From positions 1 to 64,000 of the forward strand of contig CAITMU010000069.1 of assembly GCA_903893565.1 (NCBI GenBank): a stretch of 64,000 nt of DNA, given 5' to 3'. Every line of letters begins with the position of its first letter. Positions within the stretch are counted from its first letter, which is position 1. This document shows positions 18,010 through 26,516 of the stretch, piece after piece. The notes under the pieces were generated by a model. It did no database searches, was not told the origin of the DNA, and saw only the letters and a program-made list of their open reading frames with translations. The translations under genes and the position numbers were made by a program. This DNA comes from an uncultured beta proteobacterium (GTDB lineage Bacteria; Pseudomonadota; Gammaproteobacteria; Burkholderiales; SG8-41).

Positions 18010-18810
18010 TTAAAGACCCAATGGACTTAAGTCCAATCGGGCGACCACCCCTTGTAAGGCAGTAGAGGCTGCAGGATAACGACTTAAAACTTGCGGATCA
18101 TGGCCTGGAATAATGTGCTCGATCGATTCGGCTAATTGTTTGATCGTAGAAAACCCCTCGATCATTTCACCTACATGATAGACCAGAGGAAAACAACGGC
18201 TTTTTTCAAAATGCTCATAATAGTGGCTCGCATCAGAGGCCAGCACCACCCAGCCTCTTTGCGTATGAACTCTAACGCATTGCAACCCCATTGTGTGTCC
18301 GCCTAAACGATGCACACTCACTCCCGGGGCCACCAAGGCATCGCCCGAATGAAAAGCGACCCGATTTTGATAGACTAAGCGGACTAACCCACCCACATGC
18401 TCTATATCAAAGGGGCGGCGCAACAGTTTATGGCGCATGTGCCGACCCGTGACATACGCCATTTCCATTTCCTGAAGGTGAAAACAAGCTTGAGGAAAGT
18501 CGTCAAACGTGCCTGCATGATCATTATGTAAGTGGGTAATAATAATATCTTTTAACTGCGTTGCCTCAACCCCAATGAGTGCCAATGCTGCGGCCGGTTG
18601 ACGTAATAATACTCGTCCGTATTGAGCCCCTCTGGCATCAAAGCCCGTGTCGACCAAAATCAGTCGCTCCCCACTTCGCAACAACCAGATAAAATAATCC
18701 ATCGGCATGGACCGATCGTGCGGGTCCCCGCCCAAAAAATGATCGCGCCGGCGCCCCGGCCTTTCGGCGTATTTTAGACAATAAATTTCGTATTCGGGTA
18801 GCATAACCAT
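18010..18810 (-). CDS. Metallo-beta-lactamase-fold hydrolase, lactonase-like (operon lead gene)
   Basis: The 266-residue protein shares the layout of the hydrolase at 14010: MPMDYFIWLLR near residue 33, the metal motif THLHNDHAG near residue 92, RLGGHTMG near residue 168, SDASHYYEHFE near residue 193 and PGHDP near residue 235. The two are obvious paralogues within one operon. It is the first gene after the divergent control region at 18811-18977. A second in-frame ATG two codons in gives an equally good start; neither has a strong ribosome binding site. Lactone hydrolysis is the most likely activity. Confidence 0.87.
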   Translation of the reverse strand: MVMLPEYEIYCLKYAERPGRRRDHFLGGDPHDRSMPMDYFIWLLRSGERLILVDTGFDARGAQYGRVLLRQPAAALALIGVEATQLKDIIITHLHNDHAGTFDDFPQACFHLQEMEMAYVTGRHMRHKLLRRPFDIEHVGGLVRLVYQNRVAFHSGDALVAPGVSVHRLGGHTMGLQCVRVHTQRGWVVLASDASHYYEHFEKSRCFPLVYHVGEMIEGFSTIKQLAESIEHIIPGHDPQVLSRYPAASTALQGVVARLDLSPLGL

Positions 18811-18898
18811 TAGATCGTAGACGATCTTGGACTGGCTCGCAATAAACTGTTTTAAGTGTTCGTAAAAATATCATTTTTTAAGATTCGCGTCATCGGCG

Positions 18899-18913
18899 TT
18901 GATACAATATCAA
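18899..18913. promoter_or_regulatory. Palindromic operator candidate in the divergent control region
   Basis: TTGATA-CAA-TATCAA is a perfect inverted repeat with a 3-base centre, located between the divergent hydrolase operon and the VOC/dehydrogenase pair. A -10-like TACAAT (18903-18908, plus strand) lies inside it. This is the typical position and shape of a dimeric repressor site, but no regulator gene is encoded in the window. Confidence 0.45.
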
Positions 18914-18977
18914 TACGCCGATGGTCCTCTTCTTTTCAAGACCCGCCGATTTTTTTAAAGCTTTGCAGTTAACTCTC

Positions 18978-19423
18978 ATGCCTATTGAAAAACTGAATCA
19001 CGACTCAATACGGACTCAGAATGTTAAGGTCTCAAGAAAATTTTATACCGATGTCATGAGACTTCATGAAGGGTTTCGTCCGCCTTTTGACTTTTCCGGT
19101 CTCTGGATGCATTGCGACTTACCATACCCACAGACCAATGGTGTTGCGCATAATATTGGGGTCGATCCGGATAATCTTGAAGGACTCAAGGCCTATCTAG
19201 GCGATAAAGAGTTATCCAGTCTTCAAGTTACGGGCACCCGGAACCAACTGACTTTTACCGCAACCAGGCTCGCAAAAATGCGACAGACCCTAAAAACGCA
19301 AACCATCCCTTTTCGAGAACGCACGATCCCTTCGTTGGAGCTACATCCAGTTTTTTTAAAGATCCCAACCAAGTTACCATCGAACTTAATTATCCTGCGC
19401 TCGAAACCACCATCCCCTTTTAA
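18978..19423 (+). pseudogene. Glyoxalase/VOC-family gene with a frameshift near its 3' end
   Basis: From ATG 18978 the protein reads MPIEKLNHDSIRT, RKFYTDVMRLHEGFRPPFDF and, later, PFRERTIPSLELHPVFLK, a VOC-family pattern. After GTTTTTTTAAA near 19350-19360 the frame goes wrong. The expected ending DPNQVTIELNYPALETTIPF and a stop at 19423 lies in the next frame, so restoring one base in the T/A tract repairs the gene. The unshifted frame ends at 19427 with an unrelated tail. The metal-binding His of the middle strand (usually DHIAF) is replaced in NQLTF. It may be a decaying gene or a sequencing slip in a homopolymer. It leads the 3-hydroxyisobutyrate dehydrogenase-like gene. Confidence 0.75.
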
Positions 19424-19453
19424 ATAAAATCACTTCCAAGGAGGCAGTTCAAA

Positions 19454-20383
19454 ATGAAAATTGGATTTATAGGCATTGGCACTATGGGCGGGCACATGGC
19501 ATTCAATCTGTGCAAGGCGGGCTACGCACTCACAGTTAACGATCTTAATCGCAAACTGGCGGACCGCCATCTGGCCGCCGGTGCACAGTGGGCAGACAGC
19601 GTGAAGTCCCTGGCTCAAGACTCAGACGTGATTTTTACTTCGTTACCAGGACCCAACGAAGTCAAGGGCGTCGCTTTGGGAGCGGAGGGCTTACTTGAAA
19701 ACATGAAAAAAGGGGCCGTCTGGTTTGACTTATCAACGAACTCGGTCAGCCTCATACGTGAACTCGAAGTGGTGTTTTCTAAAAAAGGCCTACACCTGCT
19801 TGACGCCCCTGTCAGTGGCGGACCCAAAGGTGCCAAATCGGGAAAAATGGCATTATTGATTGGGGGCAACAAAGCGGTGTTTGAACAACACGACAAATTA
19901 CTCCATGCCATTGGAGATCAAATTCTTTATATCGGCGAGATTGGGGCCGGCACGGTGGCCAAACTCGTTCACAATTGTGCCGGTTATGCTGTGCAATCGG
20001 CCATCTCTGAACTGTTAACACTCGGGGTAAAGGCCGGGGTCGATCCCGTATCGCTGTGGTCGGCAATGCGACAATGCGCTTTAGGACGCATGCGCACGTT
20101 TGATCGAATGGGCAATCAGTTCATGCAACACAAATTTGACCCTCCTGATTTTGCACTGAAACTCGCGCATAAAGATGTCACCCTCGCCACTGAGCTAGGA
20201 CGTGAAATTGGGGTTCCAATGAAAATCGCCAATTTAACCTACGCTGAAATGACCGAAGCACTGAATCGAGGTTGGGGGCATCTAGATTCCCGTTCCTTTT
20301 TAGCCTTACAAAAAGAACGAGCCGGCGTGGAAATCAAGGTCAGTGCCGAGGCTATTCAGGCGGTTTTAGACCGAGATGGTTAA
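19454..20383 (+). CDS. 3-hydroxyisobutyrate dehydrogenase-like NAD(P) oxidoreductase
   Basis: The 309-residue protein starts MKIGFIGIGTMGGHMAFNL, the beta-hydroxyacid dehydrogenase signature with GxGxMG. It continues with LLDAPVSGGPKGAKSGKMAL near residue 116 and GAGTVAKLVHNCAGY near residue 164, the substrate loop and catalytic lysine region. The family oxidises or reduces 3-hydroxyacids such as tartronate semialdehyde and 3-hydroxyisobutyrate. AAGGAGG eight bases upstream of the ATG is an excellent ribosome binding site. It follows the frameshifted VOC gene by 30 bases and is divergent from the eight-gene operon. The precise hydroxyacid is unknown. Confidence 0.9.
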   Translation: MKIGFIGIGTMGGHMAFNLCKAGYALTVNDLNRKLADRHLAAGAQWADSVKSLAQDSDVIFTSLPGPNEVKGVALGAEGLLENMKKGAVWFDLSTNSVSLIRELEVVFSKKGLHLLDAPVSGGPKGAKSGKMALLIGGNKAVFEQHDKLLHAIGDQILYIGEIGAGTVAKLVHNCAGYAVQSAISELLTLGVKAGVDPVSLWSAMRQCALGRMRTFDRMGNQFMQHKFDPPDFALKLAHKDVTLATELGREIGVPMKIANLTYAEMTEALNRGWGHLDSRSFLALQKERAGVEIKVSAEAIQAVLDRDG

Positions 20384-20462
20384 TGAATACAGCTCTTCAA
20401 CCTCCACGGGGAAGGCCGATCATCGTCTGCCTCTACGGGCTTTTATGAATCAGCCCCTCCCA

Positions 20463-21452
20463 CTACAGGCCCGTTAAACCTGCACTTTTAATCACCCTCG
20501 CCCATTGCTGCATTTCATGCATAATGTGGCGAGTAAATTGCTCCGGGGTACTGCCCACGGCTTCTGCGCCATCGGCTTTGAGCCGATCCCGCACTTCGGC
20601 CGATTGAAGTGCTATCACTACATCACGATGTATTTTAGCAATGATGGCTGGCGTAACCCCAGCCGGGGTCATCACCCCATTCCAAGAGGTCACATCAAAA
20701 CCGGACAACCCTGACTCGGCGATCGTGGGCAGATCGGGCAGTGCAGAACTGCGTTGCGCACTAGAAACGGCCACGCTGCGTAACCGACCACTTTTTAATT
20801 GTGCTGTCACCGCCAAAATCGTAGGAAACATCAACTGTACTTGGCCTGAGATTAAATCGGTGAGTGCCGGAGAGCCCCCCCGATAAGCCACATGTAGCAT
20901 CCGAGTCTGGCTGGCCAGCATGAAACGCTCAGTGGCCAAATGACCCCCACTGCCCGTGCCTGGGGATGCGAAAATAATCCCATCGGGTTTAGACCGTAAT
21001 AGTGCAATCAATCCCCGAGTATCATGGACAGGTAAAGAGGGATGGACCACCAACACATAAGGCTGAAATGTGGCTTGAGTCACTGCCAAATGATCTTTTA
21101 GCGATTCATAAGGCATTTTTTTTTGCAAGGCCGGATTAATCGCATAACTGGAGGACGCGTGAAGTAAGGTGTAACCATCAGCCGGCGCCTTGGCGGCCAA
21201 ATCACAACCTAGAATCGTTGCCGCTCCGGGCCGATTATCCACTACCACCTGCTGACCCCAGCTTTGCGTTAACTTCAAAGCAATCGCACGAGCCACCACA
21301 TCGCTCCCCCCACCGGGGGGAAAAGGCACGATATAACGAATAGCATGTTCGGGCCAATTTTGCGCTTGGATGGGAAAAGCTAAAATGACTCCAAGCCAGA
21401 CTAGCCATCGCACCGCTATGGATTGACCTGCAAAGCTAAGCTGTTGCCTCAT
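20463..21452 (-). CDS. Bug-family periplasmic substrate-binding protein, coupled to an amidohydrolase
   Basis: The 329-residue receptor has a signal peptide (WLVWLGVILAFPIQAQ at about residues 16-31) and the Bug signatures IVPFPPGGGSD, VDNRPGAAT and PADGYTLLHAS. I set the start at 21452 because its ATG overlaps the TGA of the upstream amidohydrolase (ATGA). This implies translational coupling and a shared substrate pathway. An earlier in-frame start would intrude further into the amidohydrolase gene. Confidence 0.92.
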   Translation of the reverse strand: MRQQLSFAGQSIAVRWLVWLGVILAFPIQAQNWPEHAIRYIVPFPPGGGSDVVARAIALKLTQSWGQQVVVDNRPGAATILGCDLAAKAPADGYTLLHASSSYAINPALQKKMPYESLKDHLAVTQATFQPYVLVVHPSLPVHDTRGLIALLRSKPDGIIFASPGTGSGGHLATERFMLASQTRMLHVAYRGGSPALTDLISGQVQLMFPTILAVTAQLKSGRLRSVAVSSAQRSSALPDLPTIAESGLSGFDVTSWNGVMTPAGVTPAIIAKIHRDVVIALQSAEVRDRLKADGAEAVGSTPEQFTRHIMHEMQQWARVIKSAGLTGL

Positions 21453-22285
21453 GCAGGCATTTTCCAGTTTAACCACTCACACAAACCCCGACCCATCACC
21501 CAGGGCTTATCTTCTTCGAGTAGCCATGACGCCTCTTTTAACCACATATCAATTTGATGACGATAAGGACAAGGGGAGCGCGATAAATCACTGCCCCAAA
21601 AAAGTCTCTTAGGGCCAAAGCTGTCATACACTTTGCGCGCATACCCTTGCATTCTTGTAAAAGGATAAGGATCAGGGGCATAACAGGGCAAAGCACTGGC
21701 TTTAACGGCGACATTGGGACGCCGTGCAATGGTCAACAGCTGATCAAATTGAGCGACCGCCTGCTCAAACGGTATTCCACTGGTCAGGGCCATATGGTCC
21801 ATCACGATTTTTAATCCCGGATAGCGTTCTGCAACCGAATCAATGGCTTTCACCATGTTTTGCGGCACCAAAATCATTAAGGCAATGCCGTGCTTTTCGG
21901 CTTCACTCCAGACCCAATCAAACTTTCCTTCCAGCAAAGGTTGCTGCAACACCGGCAGATGAAAGGCAAAGCGCATGCCCAGCATCCCAGGCTGTTGTTT
22001 CCAGGTTTGAATCACTTCACGCGCCTGTTTCGCTTCAGGATCAAAACGACCCATAATAGCGAATCGATCCGGGTGCGCTTTGACGGCGGCTATAGCCAAA
22101 TCGTTACGATCCCCTTCCCAGGAAGGCGGCACGAGCACCACTCGATCCACACCGGCCGCATTCATCTCCAGCAGTAATTCCTCATGCCCAAGGGGGATAT
22201 CGCGCTGCGCATGAGCGCGACCTGGCCAAGGTCTTTCGGGGGTATTAGCACCCCAGACATGCACTTGTGAATCAACAATCAACAT
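21449..22285 (-). CDS. Amidohydrolase-family protein (LigI / 2-pyrone-4,6-dicarboxylate lactonase-like)
   Basis: The 278-residue protein begins MLIVDSQVHVWG, the first-strand metal motif of the amidohydrolase-2 group (DxHxH reduced to SQVHVWG). It continues with GVDRVVLVPPSW near residue 50, IVMDHMAL near residue 162 and RLFWGSDLSR near residue 226, where the Asp is the usual catalytic residue. This pattern fits metal-dependent or metal-independent lactonases of dicarboxylates and lactone-sugar hydrolases. I chose ATG 22285 for GAGGA nine bases upstream. It overlaps the Bug gene at 20463-21452 by four bases. Confidence 0.85.
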   Translation of the reverse strand: MLIVDSQVHVWGANTPERPWPGRAHAQRDIPLGHEELLLEMNAAGVDRVVLVPPSWEGDRNDLAIAAVKAHPDRFAIMGRFDPEAKQAREVIQTWKQQPGMLGMRFAFHLPVLQQPLLEGKFDWVWSEAEKHGIALMILVPQNMVKAIDSVAERYPGLKIVMDHMALTSGIPFEQAVAQFDQLLTIARRPNVAVKASALPCYAPDPYPFTRMQGYARKVYDSFGPKRLFWGSDLSRSPCPYRHQIDMWLKEASWLLEEDKPWVMGRGLCEWLNWKMPA

Positions 22286-22469
22286 AGCGTTATATCCTCT
22301 ATAAAGGTCCATTAGATGCCTCTCCCACACACTGGAAAGGTCTTGCTTTTTTTAAGTGCCTGCACCCACAAAAAACTCAGCCCCTCATTTTGCCATAAAC
22401 TCGGCGGGCCTATGCCGCATACGTACATCGTGGTAGGCTTTCACCAATAGAAAAAAAAGGGGACCTCGG

Positions 22470-23432
22470 ATGAGATTAAAAAATCTAAGTGTGCTAATTT
22501 TCATTTGCCTTGCCAATACGGTATTAGCACAAAATTATCCCACACGACCCATTCGCATATTCATTCCCTTTACCGCAGGAAGTGCTGCTGACATTATTGC
22601 TCGCGCGATGGAACCCGCCATGCATGAGCGTCTGGGTCAAGCTTGGATCATTGATAATCGAGGCGGGGCAGGCGGCAATATTGCCGCCGAATTGACCGCC
22701 AAAAGTGCCAATGATGGTTACACCTTCATGATGGGGACTGTGGGTACGCAAGCCATTAACATGAGTTTATATCCCAAGCTAAGCTATAACCCACCCAAAG
22801 ACTTCATGCCAGTCACATTAGTCGGCGATAGCCCCAATGTGCTAGTCATTAACCCCGTAGTGCCGGTGAAGTCGGTCAAACAATTTATTGCCTTGGCCCG
22901 CTCACGCCCGGGACAACTCAACTACGGCTCCTCAGGGGCCGGGACGACCGTACATTTGGCAGGGGAGTTGTTTAGCATGATGTCAAATACCCGCATGCAA
23001 CACATCCCCTTCAAAGGAGCCGCCGAATCTCTAACTGCACTCATTTCTGGAGAAACAGATCTACAGTTTGCGAGCATTTCCTCGGCCATCAATTTGATCA
23101 AATCGTCGAGGCTGCGTGCGCTTGGGGTGACCGGGTTAAAAAGAAGTGCTTCGCTTCCCGATATCATGACTATTTCTGAGGCAGCACTGCCCGGTTACGA
23201 TGCCGTAGCCTGGTATGGATTGATCGCACCGGCCAACCTACCTGCCACGATTCTTAATACCACCCACAAAGCGGCTGTAGAATCCTTGGCTCAGACCGAG
23301 GTTAAAAATCGTCTGGCAGCAGCAGGTGTCGATCTACGTATTCTGGGACCGGTGGAATTTGCCGCTTACTCGAATGCAGAGATACAAAAGTGGGCTAAGA
23401 TTATCAAAGTCTCAGGCGCCAAGGCTGAATAA
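22470..23432 (+). CDS. Bug-family periplasmic substrate-binding protein
   Basis: The 320-residue protein has a signal peptide (MRLKNLSVLIFICLANTVLA, cleavage near residue 20) and the Bug signatures FIPFTAGSAAD, IDNRGGAGGN and ANDGYTFMMG. The ligand loop TAGSAAD departs from the usual PGGGxD, suggesting altered ligand contacts. It is divergent from the amidohydrolase-Bug pair with about 180 bases between starts. Downstream, on the opposite strand, lies the decayed Bug at 23601-23782. Confidence 0.92.
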   Translation: MRLKNLSVLIFICLANTVLAQNYPTRPIRIFIPFTAGSAADIIARAMEPAMHERLGQAWIIDNRGGAGGNIAAELTAKSANDGYTFMMGTVGTQAINMSLYPKLSYNPPKDFMPVTLVGDSPNVLVINPVVPVKSVKQFIALARSRPGQLNYGSSGAGTTVHLAGELFSMMSNTRMQHIPFKGAAESLTALISGETDLQFASISSAINLIKSSRLRALGVTGLKRSASLPDIMTISEAALPGYDAVAWYGLIAPANLPATILNTTHKAAVESLAQTEVKNRLAAAGVDLRILGPVEFAAYSNAEIQKWAKIIKVSGAKAE

Positions 23433-23600
23433 ACAACGCAGATCCTTTGCACTCATCGCCCTCTGTCCTCTTTGCACACTCAGCCACGGTGGTTTTAGGC
23501 CTATCTGAGCAATCAACAATCGGTTGCGATCAAATTCAGTTTTTCAATTGCATAGCAAATTTCTGTCGCCTAGCGCCTGTGGCGGGCAAACCGCCTTGCA

Positions 23601-23782
23601 ATAAGAATCTTTCGTTATTTTCTGCGCGCCAATAACGCCCCTTGCCCCTGCGCGATTGTTGGCAGCAATTTGCTGATGATAAAGGGGCTTTAGCGCGTTG
23701 GCCATTAGACGGGCTCAAAATCACCGCCTGTTCCTGGCGCTGCGGGAATGATAAACCGTATCGGACGTTCGGGATAAGCGAA
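23601..23782 (-). pseudogene. Decayed Bug-receptor fragment (N-terminal part, frameshifted)
   Basis: The minus strand reads FAYPERPIRFIIPAAPGTGG then D. Five bases later, in another frame, it reads ARLMANALKPLYHQQIAANN then RAGARGVIGAQKITKDSY. Together these match the first 60 residues of mature Bug proteins (YPxKPIRxIxPxxPGGGxD, two residues, ARLxAxxLxxxxxQxxxxxNRAGAGGxIG). One missing base at the GGD-xx-ARL junction explains the frame change. No signal peptide precedes it (a stop lies just upstream) and nothing beyond residue 60 is recognisable. The rest of the 23433-23903 gap shows no other feature. Confidence 0.8.
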
Positions 23783-23903
23783 GAGATCCCTTTAAAAGTC
23801 TTCTCTTACTAAAAGCCGCCCCCTTCAATCGCTTCGAGACTCAGCCCTCCCCCTCATTCATTCGCGGCATAAAAAACAAAAAGGGGTGGGCGCAAGCCTT
23901 TTT

Positions 23904-24989
23904 TTAAGAAAACTTTACGACCTTCGGATCAAACTCAAGTCCCAATCCGGGTTTGGTTGGTACGATCAATTCGCCATTTTTAGGTACTGGCACTTCCTTA
24001 TAACAACGGAAAGTCCAAGGCATATACTCCACCGTCAGTCCATTAGGCACACCGGCGATCAAATGCACCTGGATTTCAGGCACTAAGTGACTTACCACTG
24101 GCACATTAAACGCTTCGGCCATACCAGCAATTTTTAACCATCCGGTAATGCCACCAGAGCGCATCAAGTCAATCATCACAATATCCACTGAGCGCGCCTC
24201 TAGCATATGACGAAAGGGCACTGAACCGTAGACGTATTCGCCTCCAGCCACTGGTGTATCCAGTGCTTGGGCTACACGTGCCAAACCGGCATAATCATCA
24301 AAAGCCGTCACATCTTCCAACCAAAAAAGATGATATTTCTCCACCTGCTTTCCAATCGAGATGGCCTGTCTTACATCCCAGCGCTGATTAATGTCACACA
24401 TCAAATCGATCTTATCCCCAATGGCCTCACGGATACGTTTAATCCGCTCCACTTCTTTAGGTACGTTGGTGTCGCCTGGCAAAGCTAACTGGGTCTTCAT
24501 TTGTTTGAAGCCTTTTTTTACCAGCTTATCGGCCGCTTTGACGACTTGATCTAGCGAGAAGTGTCGCATCAAAGCGCCACTGGCATAGGTCGGCACACTA
24601 GAGCGAAATCCACCCACCAGTTCGCAGACTGATTTATTAAATGCTTTGCCCTTAATGTCCCACAAAGCAATGTCAATGGCCGAAGAAGCTAACGTAAAAA
24701 TACCGCCAGGCCCTGAGGGTCCAGCCGCCGCCCGCAATTTCTGATGTATCGCCTCAATACGCAGAGGATCCATACCCACGATGAGTTCCCCTAGCGCTTC
24801 TACCGCGACCCGCAACGCACCGGTTAATGCGCCACCAAAAAAAGTGATGCCAATACCCTGTAGACCCTGATCCGTACTGATTTTGAGCGCTACGAAGCGC
24901 CTGGTGGCGCCCTTTTCTGCTGGCCCATTCGCTAGGGGCTCATCTGCGGGCACTTGTGCGATCGTTGCTTGAATTTTAGTAATTTTCAT
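23904..24989 (-). CDS. Mandelate racemase/muconate lactonizing enzyme family protein
   Basis: The 361-residue enolase-superfamily protein has the metal ligands in CDINQRW (Asp, near residue 195), WLEDV (Glu, near residue 222) and GGEYVYG (Glu, near residue 248), and the catalytic His in VSHLVPE near residue 299. At the usual KxK site it has MKTQ: the first Lys is present and the second is Gln. This changes the expected acid/base set and points to dehydration of a sugar acid or similar, abstracting a proton with His. AGGG lies six bases before the start. It is monocistronic at the edge of the catabolic region. Confidence 0.88.
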   Translation of the reverse strand: MKITKIQATIAQVPADEPLANGPAEKGATRRFVALKISTDQGLQGIGITFFGGALTGALRVAVEALGELIVGMDPLRIEAIHQKLRAAAGPSGPGGIFTLASSAIDIALWDIKGKAFNKSVCELVGGFRSSVPTYASGALMRHFSLDQVVKAADKLVKKGFKQMKTQLALPGDTNVPKEVERIKRIREAIGDKIDLMCDINQRWDVRQAISIGKQVEKYHLFWLEDVTAFDDYAGLARVAQALDTPVAGGEYVYGSVPFRHMLEARSVDIVMIDLMRSGGITGWLKIAGMAEAFNVPVVSHLVPEIQVHLIAGVPNGLTVEYMPWTFRCYKEVPVPKNGELIVPTKPGLGLEFDPKVVKFS

Positions 24990-25386
24990 AACTTACCCTA
25001 AAAAGTTGAATCGTTAAAAAAGTCTATCCCGACCTTAAACCCCGTATGGCAACAAAAAGTGGGTTCAGAAAAAAACATGTGGTTCAAGGTGGGCGCTTTC
25101 GATGGCGCTCGCCTAGGCAGCCTGGGCAACATGCCGCCACATTACCCCTTCTGTTAAAGCACTACAGTCTTAATAATTTTTTCGGCTTTAAGTCTCTTTT
25201 TATACTTATTTTTTTCTGAAGCCAACACGGGGCATGACATTATTACAATTTCATGCACCCCTAAATCTACCACACTCATATTTCCTACCTAGACTACCCC
25301 AAAATTGCCCACTGCCTTTCGACTTTCCTCAACTAAGACTGGTTGGGCTCACCTCACCCTAGGATCAGACACCTCATAGCAGACCC
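24990..25386. other. Gap of about 400 bases with no recognisable gene
   Basis: I found no convincing reading frame, RNA or repeat here. It holds the upstream region of the mandelate racemase-like gene and the downstream region of fdxA. Confidence 0.5.
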
Positions 25387-25710
25387 TTACTTCTGGATCA
25401 AATGCTTTTTATTCGGCGTCTTTGCCCAGTCATCCGCATCGGCAGGCGCTTCGATCTTTTCTATGATGGGCTTCCAAGTCTTAGCCAATTGGGCATTAAG
25501 GGCAATGAATTCCTTTTGATCATCCGGCACGTCATCTTCAGCAAAAATGGCCTCGACAGGGCATTCGGCCACACAGAGGGTGCAATCGATACATTCATCA
25601 GGGTCAATCACCAGCATATTTTCGCCTTCCCGAAAACAATCCACCGGGCAAACGTCCACGCAATCGGTATACTTGCACTTCACGCAAGATTCAGTCACTA
25701 CATAAGTCAT
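25387..25710 (-). CDS. fdxA: 7Fe-8S ferredoxin FdxA
   Basis: The 107-residue protein starts [20 protein letters not shown], then CPVDCF, and has [16 protein letters not shown] near residue 40. This is the FdxA pattern: a 3Fe-4S cluster from the first, shortened motif plus a 4Fe-4S cluster from the second. The acidic C-terminal tail and length match the family. It is a low-potential electron carrier. The gene stands alone on the minus strand, divergent from trxA with about 300 bases between. Confidence 0.96.
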   Translation of the reverse strand: MTYVVTESCVKCKYTDCVDVCPVDCFREGENMLVIDPDECIDCTLCVAECPVEAIFAEDDVPDDQKEFIALNAQLAKTWKPIIEKIEAPADADDWAKTPNKKHLIQK

Positions 25711-25915
25711 AATCGTCCTTGCCGACCTTCGGTCTTTAAATCGCTGGTAAAGCCCTTATTCTAGCAGAAACAGGCGGTTACAGCACTCTTATGATGTTTA
25801 CAAACGCATTAAATTACACATACGGCTTTCCAAATCGTTAATTTTTGGTTAGCATGCTCATATTACAAGTGAGTCCGTCAATGACGTGGCCACCCTTTGA
25901 GGTCCTGCGACTCTG

Positions 25916-25957
25916 TTTCTGATTCCCAGTTTCTGATTCCCAATTTCTAATTCCCAA
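25916..25957. repeat. Three 14-bp tandem repeats upstream of trxA
   Basis: Units TTTCTGATTCCCAG, TTTCTGATTCCCAA and TTTCTAATTCCCAA follow one another, then a partial TTCCCAATTC. The array ends about 55 bases before trxA. Copy number could vary by slippage and alter promoter spacing; no protein site is recognised. Confidence 0.75.
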
Positions 25958-26012
25958 TTCCCAATTCGCACCGCCCCCACTAATTTAATTATTAAAAGCG
26001 AGACTTGCCGTT

Positions 26013-26339
26013 ATGAGTGAACATGTTATGCACATTAAGGATGACACTTTCGAAACCGAAGTCATCCAATCGACCACCCCTGTTTTGTTAGACTATTGGG
26101 CCGAATGGTGTGGGCCTTGCAAAATGATAGCGCCTATTTTGGACGAAGTTGCCAAGGACTACGTAGGCAAACTTAAGGTCGCCAAAATAAATATTGATGA
26201 TAATCAAGCCACACCCTCTAAGTTCGGTGTTCGCGGCATCCCCACCCTCATGATTTTTAAAAATGGGGCTTTAGAAGCCACCAAAGTCGGCGCCATGTCC
26301 AAGTCTCAACTTAAAGCCTTTATTGACAGTCATATCTGA
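26013..26339 (+). CDS. trxA: Thioredoxin
   Basis: The 108-residue protein has [10 protein letters not shown] near residues 29-38, the redox-active CGPC pair, and GIPTLMIF near residue 74 with the cis-proline. The size is that of TrxA. It reduces protein disulfides in the cytoplasm, including the ribonucleotide reductase encoded at the end of this window. It precedes rho by about 180 bases, a common order in betaproteobacteria. Confidence 0.97.
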   Translation: MSEHVMHIKDDTFETEVIQSTTPVLLDYWAEWCGPCKMIAPILDEVAKDYVGKLKVAKINIDDNQATPSKFGVRGIPTLMIFKNGALEATKVGAMSKSQLKAFIDSHI

Positions 26340-26516
26340 TACCGTTAATCTACCCCTCAGCACTTGAGTCGCTTTACTTGTTGCAAACAACATAACTAAA
26401 TAATCTTGCGACTTTAGTGCGGGCGATGATACACATCCCCGCCTCATCTTTCCCCTCTGTTTTTTGGTTTTATCTCTCCCCCCCTTCCCAACTACCTCAA
26501 GCCGTACCCCTCCTCT

